A stretch of DNA of 55,250 bases from an uncultured Clostridia bacterium (GCA_934255545.1 CAKQOE010000013.1:1-55250); one strand, 5' to 3'. Shown: positions 1 to 8,005, counted from the stretch's first letter. Made by a program: numbers and translations. The notes: a model not told the origin generated them from the sequence alone.

Positions 1-1
1 G

Positions 2-58
2 CGAAGTGAGCTGAAAGCGAACGTAGGAGTGCTGCGAAGCAGCACGTTGCCGGTTTAG
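2..58 (+). other. possible 3' tail of a coding region cut by the window edge
   Basis: One frame stays open from the first bases to a TAG at 56-58 and is followed at once by a terminator, so this may be the last 18 codons of a gene upstream. The stretch also contains a hairpin (GTGCTGC, loop GAA, GCAGCAC at 29-45), so it could instead be the 3' part of a structured RNA. Too little is visible to choose. Confidence 0.2.
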
Positions 59-60
59 TT

Positions 61-94
61 AAAAAGCAGAGTGTGAAGACGCTCTGCTTTTTTA
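61..94 (+). terminator. Rho-independent terminator
   Basis: An 11-bp stem (AAAAAGCAGAG / CTCTGCTTTTT) with a 10-nt loop runs into a T tract. It ends whatever transcript enters from the left edge. Confidence 0.75.
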
Positions 95-259
95 GTATGT
101 GAAATAACAGATAGGCATAGATACATTCTATGTAAAAGCATATATATAATGTATTATCTATATCTTCTAATTTATGATACAATTTATATGAGTAAGATCA
201 TGATAATATATTGTGCACAGCAGTGATGATGCTGTGCATGTTTTAAGGAGTATGTGTTT
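95..259 (+). promoter_or_regulatory. AT-rich leader of the hydrolase gene with a 9-bp hairpin
   Basis: This gap is AT-rich. A possible -10 (TACAAT, 178-183) has only a weak -35. A hairpin with arms TGCACAGCA / TGCTGTGCA (214-222 and 230-238) is followed by TGTTTT just before the AAGGAG ribosome binding site (245-250). It could be a leader hairpin or a weak attenuator. No small gene is seen. Confidence 0.3.
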
Positions 260-1264
260 ATGCTTAAAGAAGTACAGAAAAATATTTATCAGCTAAGTAT
301 GGGAATGCCTGAGACTCGTGTGAAGTCCATAAATCAGATTTCTGTATATATTGTTAAGGGTGAGGCAGGTGGAAGAAATCTTCTTATCGATACGGGGATA
401 AATCAGGAGTCGTGCCTTAAACCAATACTTGAGGCTTATGAAGAGCTGGGTATATCTCAGGAGGATACGGATGTTTTTTTAACGCATATGCATTCTGATC
501 ACAGCGGACTTATAGGAAGACTTAAAAATGATAGTAATTGTGTCATTATAGAGGAACATGAGGCGGAACTTGTTAAAGGAATGGTCGATGAGGCTTACTG
601 GGATCTTCTATATGAGAAGTATAAGGAAGAGGGACTGCCTATGGATCATCAGGAGTACAGAGATTCGCATCCTGATGGTGAAAATTACTGTGAAGAATTG
701 CCGGAGATATCATGTATTAAAGAAGGGGATGTGCTTGAATACGGCGGTTACAGATTTAAGTGTATTTTAACACCGGGACATTCACCGTATCATACATGTC
801 TTTATGATGAAGAAACAAAAACTATGATATCGGGTGATGTTGTGCTTGATGATGTTATTCCTATATTATTTATCGAGCCTGATTTTGATGATCCGTTGGG
901 AGCATATCTTGATAGTCTTGATAAGTTAGAAAAAATAGATATACAGCATTTCATGCCGGGGCATGGTGATATAAATTATGATGTTAATGCCAGGATAGAA
1001 GAAATTCGGGAACATTATGAAGAAAAGTTTAAATGGATAAATAAACAGCTTGCAGAGCATGGTTGTATGAACAGCTGGGAGCTTGCGGATCTGCTTATAC
1101 AGCATGATTTTAAGCGCAGTATAGATACAGTGTCTGCCGTATCACGTTGGTTCTTTTTCCTGCCTGTATGTGCTTGTGTGAGGTATATGAGTGCTAATGG
1201 AATGATAACATGTACTGTAAGCGGTAATGGAGTAAGGTACTACGATATGTTACAGGAAAAATAA
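260..1264 (+). CDS. MBL-fold metallo-hydrolase
   Basis: A 334-residue cytoplasmic protein of the metallo-beta-lactamase superfamily. The zinc-binding HxHxDH motif is clear (THMHSDH, about residues 75-81), followed by TPGHSPYH near 172, an SGD near 190 and PGHGD near 235, which supply the remaining metal ligands. No signal peptide or membrane helix is seen. The C-terminal ~90 residues after the last motif look helical, as in MBL proteins with a winged-helix-like tail. An upstream GTG at 254 is in frame, but AAGGAG lies 9 nt before ATG 260, so that start is preferred. The gene stands alone between a terminator and a repeat element. The substrate cannot be told from the sequence; thioesters, lactones and phosphodiesters are all possible in this superfamily. 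Confidence 0.85.
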   Translation: MLKEVQKNIYQLSMGMPETRVKSINQISVYIVKGEAGGRNLLIDTGINQESCLKPILEAYEELGISQEDTDVFLTHMHSDHSGLIGRLKNDSNCVIIEEHEAELVKGMVDEAYWDLLYEKYKEEGLPMDHQEYRDSHPDGENYCEELPEISCIKEGDVLEYGGYRFKCILTPGHSPYHTCLYDEETKTMISGDVVLDDVIPILFIEPDFDDPLGAYLDSLDKLEKIDIQHFMPGHGDINYDVNARIEEIREHYEEKFKWINKQLAEHGCMNSWELADLLIQHDFKRSIDTVSAVSRWFFFLPVCACVRYMSANGMITCTVSGNGVRYYDMLQEK

Positions 1265-1306
1265 GATCCTATATATATAATGTTATTTGATCAGGGCGCC
1301 AGTCTG

Positions 1307-1338
1307 TATCGGCGTCCTATATTTGTAAGAAAGTATAC
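1307..1338. repeat. fragment of the right arm of the GTATAC palindromic repeat
   Basis: This piece matches the outer end of the right arm of the 401-bp element (4712-4748): both read TATCGGCGTCC, then an AT-rich stretch with ATTT, then GTATAC. It abuts the mini-element at 1333-1467 and the two share the GTATAC at 1333-1338, as if one copy inserted against another. Confidence 0.6.
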
Positions 1339-1467
1339 TTTATTGTAAGTGCTATTATCGTAAAGATGCTGCAGAGCTGATGAACATACGAATAAGCGGA
1401 GCGTCGGAGCGGAGTGTTCCGTATGTTCATCAGCAATTACGCATCCTCTACTTGCAAAAATGTATAT
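1333..1467. repeat. short (135-bp) member of the GTATAC palindromic repeat family
   Basis: It begins GTATACTTTATTGTAA, close to the left end of the large element (GTATACTTTGTTGTAA at 4348), shares ATAAGCGGAGC with its left arm, and carries GGAGTGTTCCGTAT like its right arm. The centre is a 15-bp perfect inverted repeat (1376-1390 / 1420-1434) with a 29-nt loop. It looks like a large element that lost its core. It lies in the gap between the hydrolase and the exporter gene and overlaps no gene. Confidence 0.65.
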
Positions 1468-1502
1468 ATTGTTGTTATTGAAGATAAAAGGAATTGAAAT
1501 TT

Positions 1503-2435
1503 ATGTTGAAGAATCAGAATGCAGGGCATTTAATGGCTATGCTTACGGTGTTTTTATGGGGAACTACGTTTATATCTACAAAGGTATTGCTGACGGGTTT
1601 TCAGCCTGTAGAGATACTTTTTTTCAGGTTTATTATTGCTATAGTAGTCCTTACACTGGCTTGTCCGAAGAGGATAAAAGGATTTGACCTGAAAAGGGAA
1701 GGTATGTTTGCGCTGGCAGGACTTACAGGTATATGTTTGTATTATCTGATGGAAAATATAGCTCTTACATATACGATGGCGTCCAATGTAGGTGTTATAG
1801 TTTCGATTGCACCGTTTTTTACAGCTATACTCGGACATATTGTTTTTAAGGACGGCGAAAAGCTGTACGGAAGCTTTTTTATCGGATTCATAGTAGCAAT
1901 GGCCGGGATAAGCCTTATAAGCTTTAATGGCGCTGAATTACACCTCAGTCCTAAGGGTGATATATTATCGGTAATAGCTGCAGCTATATGGGCTGTGTAT
2001 TCGGTATGCGTAAAAAAGATAGAATCATATGGATATAATACTATAGTGTCTACAAGGCATATTTTTATGTACGGCATAGTATTTATGATACCTGCGCTTC
2101 TTATATTCGGGTTCAGCCCTGATCTTACGCTGCTGACACATCCGAAATATATTGGAAATCTGCTCTTTCTTGGACTTGGAGCATCTGCTGTATGCTTTGT
2201 GACGTGGAATCATGCGTTAAAGCTTATAGGGGTCATAAAATCAAGCGTATATATTTATCTCGCACCTGTCGTGACTGTTATTGCGTCTTTTATAATATTA
2301 CATGAAAACATAACAGTGATGTCGGCAGCGGGGACGCTGCTTACGCTTGCAGGTCTTGTTATTTCGGAATTCCATACGATAACCGAATTATTCGAGAATA
2401 AAAAAGTTAAAAAGTCAAACAAGATAAATGTATAA
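1503..2435 (+). CDS. EamA/DMT-family transporter
   Basis: A 310-residue inner-membrane protein with about ten hydrophobic helices arranged as two EamA repeats (roughly residues 8-140 and 155-292), the normal size for drug/metabolite-transporter exporters. The first helix carries the typical MLTVFLWGTTFISTKVLL sequence and the second repeat starts IAAAIWAVYSVCVKK. The family exports amino acids, metabolites or drugs; the substrate cannot be read from the sequence. A TTG at 1494 lies in frame, but AAAAGGA sits about 11 nt before ATG 1503, which is preferred. The stop overlaps the next gene by 8 nt, so the two are probably translated together. Confidence 0.85.
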   Translation: MLKNQNAGHLMAMLTVFLWGTTFISTKVLLTGFQPVEILFFRFIIAIVVLTLACPKRIKGFDLKREGMFALAGLTGICLYYLMENIALTYTMASNVGVIVSIAPFFTAILGHIVFKDGEKLYGSFFIGFIVAMAGISLISFNGAELHLSPKGDILSVIAAAIWAVYSVCVKKIESYGYNTIVSTRHIFMYGIVFMIPALLIFGFSPDLTLLTHPKYIGNLLFLGLGASAVCFVTWNHALKLIGVIKSSVYIYLAPVVTVIASFIILHENITVMSAAGTLLTLAGLVISEFHTITELFENKKVKKSNKINV

Positions 2436-3042
2436 AACAATGAAGATATATTTTATACGACACGGACTTACAGAGGGAAATATTCAAAAAAAGTATATAG
2501 GAAAAACAGACGAGCCGCTGTGCGCAGAGGGGATAGCAGAACTGCGTGAAAAACTTGCAGACGGCGATTATGAAAATGTAGTGAATGAGGCATCAAAAGC
2601 CGGATGCAGTATATGGCGGAGCCCGATGCTGCGCTGTGCGCAGACAGCAGATATCATATTGCCGGGTAAAAAAAATAATATAGAAAGCGATCTCAGGGAA
2701 TGTGACTTTGGAAGGTTTGAAAGTAAGAACTGGGTGGAGTTAAGCGACGATCCGGAGTATCAGGCGTGGATAGACAGCGGGGGAACGCTGCCTTTTCCGT
2801 GTGGGGAATCTCAGGCAGGATTTCGCAGGAGATGCGCTGCGGCATTCAGAAGGATAGTATCAGATGCAAAAGAAAACAATTTCAAGTCGCTGATATTTAT
2901 AGTTCACGGCGGGACTATAATGTCTGTAATGGCGGAGTACGGTGCTCCGCGCCGGGATTATTTTGACTGGCAGATAAAGAATTCATGCGGTATAATGTGC
3001 AATTGGAACGGAAAATGTCTTGAACTCGCCGATGAATTTTAA
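2428..3042 (+). CDS. histidine phosphatase family protein (phosphoglycerate-mutase-like)
   Basis: A 204-residue cytoplasmic enzyme of the histidine phosphatase clade 1. The catalytic RHG motif is at the N-terminus (IRHGLTEGN), the acid-base region reads RECDFGRFE, and the second catalytic His lies in FIVHGGTI near residue 160. Such proteins remove phosphate from small molecules; alpha-ribazole phosphatase (CobC) and phosphoglycerate mutase belong here, but no cobalamin gene is near, so no specific substrate is assigned. The start overlaps the exporter stop by 8 nt. The alternative ATG at 2440 would give the usual MKIYFIRHG beginning and is almost equally likely, since neither start has a good ribosome binding site. 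Confidence 0.85.
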   Translation: MYKTMKIYFIRHGLTEGNIQKKYIGKTDEPLCAEGIAELREKLADGDYENVVNEASKAGCSIWRSPMLRCAQTADIILPGKKNNIESDLRECDFGRFESKNWVELSDDPEYQAWIDSGGTLPFPCGESQAGFRRRCAAAFRRIVSDAKENNFKSLIFIVHGGTIMSVMAEYGAPRRDYFDWQIKNSCGIMCNWNGKCLELADEF

Positions 3043-3067
3043 ATATTTATAATTGAAACCTGAGAAC

Positions 3068-3100
3068 AGTCCTGATCGAGTGAGGTTATCAGGACTTTTT
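3068..3100 (+). terminator. Rho-independent terminator
   Basis: A 9-bp stem AGTCCTGAT / ATCAGGACT with an 11-nt loop is followed by a T run. It closes the exporter-phosphatase pair. Confidence 0.75.
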
Positions 3101-3146
3101 CAGTACTGAAATTTTTAAGATATGGTGATGAACGGAGCAGAAAATT

Positions 3147-3530
3147 ATGAGTAATGATATATCAAATAATAAGTTAAGCGATAGCGCGCGCACAGACGCG
3201 CGGACAGTACGTCCGGGAATGTTTTTCAGACATTTTAAAAATAAGATGTATCAGGCATTAGCGGTGGCAGAACACAGTGAAACAGGGGAAATGCTTGTCA
3301 TATATCAGGCGCTGTATGGTTCATACAGGGTGTATGCGAGACCTTATGATATGTTTTTAAGTGAAGTGGATCATGAAAAATATCCTGATGTTAAGCAGAA
3401 ATACAGATTTGAGCAAGTAGCAGCTGAGGACGTTGAAGCTGCAGCGGAGGAAGCAGAAAAGTTACGCAGATCGTCAGAGAACGCAGCACAGGATACTCAG
3501 GATGATGTTGAAACTGAAAGGAACGCGTAA
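3147..3530 (+). CDS. DUF1653 domain-containing protein
   Basis: A 127-residue protein. Residues ~20-85 match DUF1653 (VRPGMFFRHFKNKMYQAL ... YRVYARPYDMF), a small beta-rich domain of unknown function often found alone in Clostridia. The last ~40 residues are a charged, Ala/Glu-rich helix (a likely coiled coil or disordered tail). The start is set by CGGAG about 9 nt upstream. The next gene begins only 6 nt after the stop, so the two form an operon. Confidence 0.8.
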   Translation: MSNDISNNKLSDSARTDARTVRPGMFFRHFKNKMYQALAVAEHSETGEMLVIYQALYGSYRVYARPYDMFLSEVDHEKYPDVKQKYRFEQVAAEDVEAAAEEAEKLRRSSENAAQDTQDDVETERNA

Positions 3531-3536
3531 CAGGCA

Positions 3537-4286
3537 ATGGCAGGCATACGAATAAACAGTACAGGAGGCATCAGCCGACGAACTGTTAAACGTAACGGTG
3601 AAGAGATAGAATATGTTCTGACAAGGAAAAATGTTAAAAATATAAATATGCGCGTTGCTCGTGACGGTACTGTAAAGGTATCGGCGTCAAACAGAGTTTC
3701 AGGAAAATATATTGATGACTTTGTATGGAGGCATCGCGATTTTGTGCAGCAGTCACGCGAGCGCTGGTCTGAGCGCGACAGGCATAATATGCTGCCTGAG
3801 GCATATGCAGAGGGGGATGTTTTTTCTTTGAAGGGCAGGGATGTAACGCTGCGTATTGTCGAGACATCATCTCATAAAGAAGGCGTAGAGCTGAATAACG
3901 GTGAAGCAGTGCTGTATGTAAAGGATATAGGGGATGATCATCGCAAGGAATATCTTTTTAATAAGTGGCTGAGAAATGAGCAGAAGGCTATATTTGAAGA
4001 AACATGCCACAGGATATATCCGATATTTGAGCCTCTTGGCATACCGTTCCCGGAGATACAGGTGCGTTCAATGAAGGCCAAATGGGGTATATGCAGGCCT
4101 CTGGCCGGACGTATAACATTTAACGCGCGTCTTGCCATGACGCCTCAGGCATGCATAGATTATGTTGCAGTCCATGAATTCGTTCATTTTATACATGCAG
4201 ATCATTCTAAAAATTTTTATGCAGTGCTTCAAAGGATAATGCCGGACTGGAAAAAGCGGCGTACTTTTCTTAATGATAATTATTGA
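3537..4286 (+). CDS. YgjP-like (DUF45/M48-type) zinc metallopeptidase
   Basis: A 249-residue protein of the YgjP/DUF45 family. Zinc-peptidase residues are visible as HEFVH near residue 213 plus a following HADHS, and the C-terminus ends in the family-typical MPDWKKRRTFLN. The preceding MKAKWGICRP stretch corresponds to the conserved K-x-W-G segment of the family. Members are cytoplasmic, and some are linked to restriction-modification or nucleotide metabolism, but the substrate is unknown. It is coupled to the DUF1653 gene (6-nt gap) and followed by a strong terminator. Confidence 0.8.
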   Translation: MAGIRINSTGGISRRTVKRNGEEIEYVLTRKNVKNINMRVARDGTVKVSASNRVSGKYIDDFVWRHRDFVQQSRERWSERDRHNMLPEAYAEGDVFSLKGRDVTLRIVETSSHKEGVELNNGEAVLYVKDIGDDHRKEYLFNKWLRNEQKAIFEETCHRIYPIFEPLGIPFPEIQVRSMKAKWGICRPLAGRITFNARLAMTPQACIDYVAVHEFVHFIHADHSKNFYAVLQRIMPDWKKRRTFLNDNY

Positions 4287-4294
4287 AAAATGGG

Positions 4295-4335
4295 AACAGG
4301 ATACGCTTCTGCAGTGAAGAGGCGTATCCTGTTTT
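4295..4335 (+). terminator. strong Rho-independent terminator
   Basis: A 16-bp stem with one G-T pair (AACAGGATACGCTTCT / AGAGGCGTATCCTGTT) and a 7-nt loop is followed by a T-rich stretch. Confidence 0.85.
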
Positions 4336-4347
4336 GTTTGCTGATAG

Positions 4348-4748
4348 GTATACTTTGTTGTAACTTTTATTATTGTGAAATTGCCGATGCCGGTGGCTGA
4401 TATATGGATAAGCGGAGCTCGGAGCAGAATGGATATGCTTCCAGATTATTTTGAAGCAGCCGCAACGTCAAAAAACTGAAAAATTGCATTGCAGCTAAAG
4501 CTGCGCAATTTCTGTATGAGACCTGCGCGCCGTATCATAGATACGGGCAGGGCTTCATATGTCTGAGCGGAACGCGCGGAAGCGCATAAAATGGTTGAAT
4601 TTTCACCGAAAATTCATTCCCTGCCGCGAGTTATTTTTGACAAAAACTGCTTCAAAATAATCTGTTAGAAGCATCCCATTCTGCGACGCGGAGCGTTCCG
4701 TATATCAGCCGCCGGTATCGGCGTCCCCGTATTTACAATAATGTATAC
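4348..4748. repeat. 401-bp inverted-repeat element, GTATAC-ended, structured core
   Basis: It is bounded by GTATAC at both ends (4348-4353 and 4743-4748). The inner arms are imperfect inverted repeats of about 90 nt (4383-4473 against 4635-4722). The core holds more hairpins: nested AAATTGC/GCAATTT around CAGC/GCTG (4482-4511), CGTATC/GATACG (4531-4545) and GAATTTTC/GAAAATTC (near 4598-4616). No reading frame of note lies inside. The outer 87 bases of the right arm recur at the window's right edge (55164-55250, reverse orientation) with only 3 differences, so this is a dispersed repeat family. It fills the gap between two convergent genes. It may be a non-autonomous mobile element or a structured RNA element. 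Confidence 0.75.
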
Positions 4749-4763
4749 TTTTCTGTATTTGTG

Positions 4764-5855
4764 TTACTTTAGCGCGGCTTTGTAGTGAGCACGCGGGAGT
4801 GTTTTGTCTGTTTCAAAGCGGAAGCGCAGGTATGGATATTTCTGTTCGAAATATATGCGGTTGGCTTTGCTGTTTCCTATCATGTTTGAGAAGCTTTCAG
4901 GAGCTGATGAAAATATTACAGTTGTGCGCTCAGCTGTTTTATATGCTGCATGACCGTTCGAAGCGGGCAGCGTTTTGTCATTGATATTGAGCTGCGCCAG
5001 AATACCGGAAAGTTCTGCTTCCATATCTTCTCTTGCAAGCTCACCTTCAACAAGCTGCCGGAAAGCAGGATGATATGAGCCGGCACCTATAGCGTCGCTG
5101 TCAGAATTTATGATATCAGTGCTTTTCAGTCCTACGCGTATGACATTTATTCCGGCGTCCGTGAGGGCGCGGTACATATCTTTTGTAGTCATTACAGCTT
5201 CATGCTCTGTAAGCGGCGTGTATGTGCCGCGTTTTGCCATTTCGTACAAAGCTGTATCCTGTATGACGACTGTCGGATAAAGGCGCGCTATAGAAGGCGC
5301 GATACTTATAGTCTGTGCTGCAGAATCCATGCATTTATCGTAGCTGTCGCCCGGAAGACCTATCATGAGCTGTATACCGAGCGTAAAGCCGTAATTTTTT
5401 ATAAGCTCAGATGACTTATATACGATCTCAGGACTGTGTCCGCGCGCAGAGAGCCGCAGGACTTCAGGGTCGAATGACTGAACACCGAGTTCTATGATAT
5501 CAGCGTCATATTTTTTTAAATTATCAAGTATTTTCTCGTCTATATAATCAGGACGCGTTGACATATGTATCATATCTATAAGGCCGCGGTCCTTGTATGA
5601 CTTTGCGATATCGAGGTATGCTGACTGCTCATCCAGCGGTATGCCTGTAAAGCTGCCGCCGAAAAACGCTATTTCTACAGTTTTAATGGAAGAATTTGCC
5701 TTTATAGTTGTGAGGTTGCGTTCTATGGTATCGACAACAGCGTCGAGCGTCGGGGGCGCCGTGCGCGCCGTTATAGCCTTCTGATTGCAGAAAACGCAGT
5801 CATGCGGGCATCCCGCATGGGGGATGAATATAGGTATTATTGCGTGTGTTTTCAT
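4764..5855 (-). CDS. Elp3-like radical SAM protein
   Basis: A 363-residue radical S-adenosylmethionine enzyme. The N-terminus IPHAGCPHDCVFCNQ gives the CxxxCxxC iron-sulfur motif at C16, C20 and C23, and FFGGSFTG and LGVQSFDPEVL follow as in Elp3/COG1243-type proteins. The GNAT acetyltransferase domain of true Elp3 is absent, so it is a short, radical-SAM-only relative. It probably acts on RNA or a cofactor in the cytoplasm; the substrate is unknown. It starts 6 nt after the stop of the DUF6873 gene with no clear ribosome binding site of its own, so the two are probably translationally coupled. Confidence 0.8.
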   Translation of the reverse strand: MKTHAIIPIFIPHAGCPHDCVFCNQKAITARTAPPTLDAVVDTIERNLTTIKANSSIKTVEIAFFGGSFTGIPLDEQSAYLDIAKSYKDRGLIDMIHMSTRPDYIDEKILDNLKKYDADIIELGVQSFDPEVLRLSARGHSPEIVYKSSELIKNYGFTLGIQLMIGLPGDSYDKCMDSAAQTISIAPSIARLYPTVVIQDTALYEMAKRGTYTPLTEHEAVMTTKDMYRALTDAGINVIRVGLKSTDIINSDSDAIGAGSYHPAFRQLVEGELAREDMEAELSGILAQLNINDKTLPASNGHAAYKTAERTTVIFSSAPESFSNMIGNSKANRIYFEQKYPYLRFRFETDKTLPRAHYKAALK

Positions 5856-5861
5856 AATTTA

Positions 5862-6740
5862 TTATATACAGAATATGGAACCAATGTCAGTAAGCGGTTC
5901 GTCCGCGAACCATACCGGCTCATATCCGTGTTCCTCTATAAAGCGTACTATAATGTCTGAATCAGGATGTTCAGTAAGATCTCCGTTAAAATAGATCTTC
6001 TTTCCGACAGCTCCCGCTGTCCCGCCGATGAATCCATGATCGAATCCTTCTAAATGAACGTATCCCTGTCTTATGAGCAGTATATCTATCATATCGTTCA
6101 TAAGCGATGCAGCTTCATCGTCATCACCGTCGGCGGCTGCCGACGCAGCTTCTGACCTTATCATTTCATTCCATGCGCGAAGCGACTTAGCTATGCCCTC
6201 ATCAGCGGTTATGAAAGCATTGCTTCCTACAGGAAGGCATGAGCAGCGTGTGTAGCCCTGTCTGACATTTATGATCTGCAGACCTGCAAAACGCGCTCTT
6301 TCAAGGACTTCGTGAGAAGTCAGCTCGGTATTGTGTATTAAGAATCTGTCAGTAACGACCGCGTTGTATGGCACATCATCAGGGTATTCGTAACCTATGC
6401 TGCCTGTATTGAAGACTATGCGGTGAGCACCGTCAGGAGTAGTTATGGCAGGGACGAAAAAATATCCGTCCGGATCGTCGCAGCTATCCTCGTCATCGGA
6501 AGCTGCCGACATGATATCGCATTCGTTAAGATCGAATGAACGCTCGATAGACGGCTCAGTTTTAGTTACATCGTCTATAAGCAATGTATCACCGACAAGA
6601 CACATATATATGTCTGCGTGAGCCGACACAGCAGGGTAAACAACGTCAGAAGCCTTTACTTTATATATATCATGCCCTTCATTTTCAAGCGCTTCAGTAA
6701 GAGGAGCGCAGGCATTTTCAGATAAAAATATCATTCCCAT
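5862..6740 (-). CDS. DUF6873 family protein (GME-fold, arginine-deiminase-like)
   Basis: A 292-residue soluble protein that I match by memory to DUF6873, predicted to have the guanidino-group-modifying-enzyme fold. Conserved-looking stretches are VYPAVSAHADI, VRQGYTRCSC, AFITADEGIAK and GFDHGFIGGTAG, the last resembling the glycine-rich C-terminal part of the family. No enzymatic activity is known to me. The start ATG at 6740 has GGTGAT 6 nt upstream. It is transcribed with the downstream Elp3-like gene. An Asp/Glu-rich patch near residues 75-90 is probably a surface loop. Confidence 0.65.
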   Translation of the reverse strand: MGMIFLSENACAPLTEALENEGHDIYKVKASDVVYPAVSAHADIYMCLVGDTLLIDDVTKTEPSIERSFDLNECDIMSAASDDEDSCDDPDGYFFVPAITTPDGAHRIVFNTGSIGYEYPDDVPYNAVVTDRFLIHNTELTSHEVLERARFAGLQIINVRQGYTRCSCLPVGSNAFITADEGIAKSLRAWNEMIRSEAASAAADGDDDEAASLMNDMIDILLIRQGYVHLEGFDHGFIGGTAGAVGKKIYFNGDLTEHPDSDIIVRFIEEHGYEPVWFADEPLTDIGSIFCI

Positions 6741-7017
6741 TTAAATCACCGTATCTAAATATTTTTTACTAATTGAGATTGCTTTTGGCGCAGGATGAAT
6801 GAATGCTGCTTAAAGTGCGCGCCGGGCGCGCGGGCAGTAAAAGATCCCATTACAGAAGCGGGAAACATATTGCGCTACGTTATTAATTATATATACCGCA
6901 AGCGGCTTGTAAAGTCAAAAAGCATTACTGAACAGGCGCGAGGCGTGAAAAGCAGCTGAAGTAGGGCCGGTGACGGCCGAAATGCGTAAAATAAACAAAT
7001 TCATTGTAGGTACATTG
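6741..7017. other. intergenic region with two GC-rich hairpins
   Basis: No gene is seen. GCGCGC-CGG-GCGCGC lies at 6817-6831 and GGCCG-GTGA-CGGCC at 6965-6978. A possible minus-strand promoter for the DUF6873 gene is not obvious. The rest is mixed-composition spacer between divergent genes. Confidence 0.5.
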
Positions 7018-7046
7018 TTGAATTTAAAATAAAAATGTAGTAATAT
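7018..7046 (+). promoter_or_regulatory. sigma-A-type promoter of the binding-protein gene
   Basis: The -35 TTGAAT (7018-7023), a 17-nt AT-rich spacer and the -10 TAATAT (7041-7046) would start transcription near 7053. Confidence 0.7.
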
Positions 7047-7057
7047 TAACAAGAATT

Positions 7058-7073
7058 CCGCGGGCGACCGCGG
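7058..7073 (+). repeat. 5'-leader GC hairpin with GCGA tetraloop
   Basis: CCGCGG-GCGA-CCGCGG gives six G/C pairs closed by a GNRA loop. It lies a few nucleotides after the predicted transcription start and 41 nt before the coding start, so the mRNA would begin with a stable stem. Confidence 0.6.
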
Positions 7074-7114
7074 CAGTGCAAAAACTTTTTAAATGAAAAA
7101 GGAAAGGTGAGAAA

Positions 7115-7930
7115 ATGAAGAATTTTAAGAGAGTTATGGCGCTTTCACTTGCGCTCGTAACTGTAGTTGCTTTTTCAGCTTGCGGCGGAAACAATAAGAC
7201 AGACGGCAGCGCAGCAGGTTCAGCTGACGCTCAGGCAAACAGCGGCAGCGAAGTAGTTTACAAGGTAGGTACAGAGCCTACATTCCCTCCGTTTGATACA
7301 ACAGACGATGCAGGCAATATCATAGGCTTTGATATGGACCTCATCACAGCTATCGGTGAAGATCAGGGCTTTAAGGTAGAGTTTCAGAACCTCCAGTTCG
7401 ATTCACTCGTACCTGCACTCAAGTCAGGCCAGATCGATATCATCGCAGCAGGTATGAACAGTGAAGATGAAGAAAGAAGATCTCAGGTAGATTTCTCAAC
7501 TCCTTACTATCAGTCAGGTCTCGTAGTAGCGGTAAAGGCTGATAATACTGACATCAACGGTATCGATGATCTCACTCCGGACATGAAGGTAGCAGCTCAG
7601 ATCGGTACAACAGGCGCTGACAAGGCTACTGCACTTAAGGAAGAAGGCAAGATCGCTGACGCGATCATCCTTAACGGTCTCGACACAGCTATGATGCAGC
7701 TCATCAACGGTGATGTTCAGGCAGTTATCAACGATAAGCCTGTAACTGAAGCTTACATCGCTAAGCAGCCTGATAAGATCAAGATCGTAGGCGACGTTAT
7801 GAACGCTGAAGCTTATGCTATCGCAGTTCAGAAGGGCAACTCAGAGCTCCTCGACAAGATCAACGCAGGCATGAAGGATCTTCAGGACAGCGGCAAGTTT
7901 GATGAGATCCATGATAAGTGGTTCAGCTAA
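7115..7930 (+). CDS. amino-acid ABC transporter substrate-binding lipoprotein
   Basis: A 271-residue exported solute-binding protein, family 3 (PBPb). A signal peptide ends in a lipobox with Cys23 (AFSAC), so the mature protein is lipid-anchored on the outer face of the membrane. After a Ser/Ala/Gly linker the ligand-binding domain begins (VGTEPTFPPFDTTD, GFDMDLITAIGE, and DFSTPYYQSGLVV, typical of glutamine, cystine or arginine binders). No permease or ATPase gene is adjacent, so it must work with subunits encoded elsewhere. Codon choice is strongly biased (ATC, CTC, GGC, TAC), unlike its ATA-rich neighbours, which suggests high expression. It has its own promoter, leader hairpin and terminator. 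Confidence 0.9.
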   Translation: MKNFKRVMALSLALVTVVAFSACGGNNKTDGSAAGSADAQANSGSEVVYKVGTEPTFPPFDTTDDAGNIIGFDMDLITAIGEDQGFKVEFQNLQFDSLVPALKSGQIDIIAAGMNSEDEERRSQVDFSTPYYQSGLVVAVKADNTDINGIDDLTPDMKVAAQIGTTGADKATALKEEGKIADAIILNGLDTAMMQLINGDVQAVINDKPVTEAYIAKQPDKIKIVGDVMNAEAYAIAVQKGNSELLDKINAGMKDLQDSGKFDEIHDKWFS

Positions 7931-7958
7931 TACAAATTAAATAATATTAATGCAAACA

Positions 7959-8005
7959 GATCCGTTGCGGAACAGATAGTACATCTTCCGCAGCGGATTT
8001 TTTTA
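7959..8005 (+). terminator. Rho-independent terminator
   Basis: A ~13-bp stem (ATCCGTTGCGGAA / TTCCGCAGCGGAT, one G-T pair) with a 13-nt loop is followed by TTTTTTTATT. Confidence 0.85.

Noticed and set aside
1460..1687. 75-residue reading frame overlapping the start of the EamA gene
   Set aside because: It lies in another frame of a well-supported membrane protein and resembles no family.
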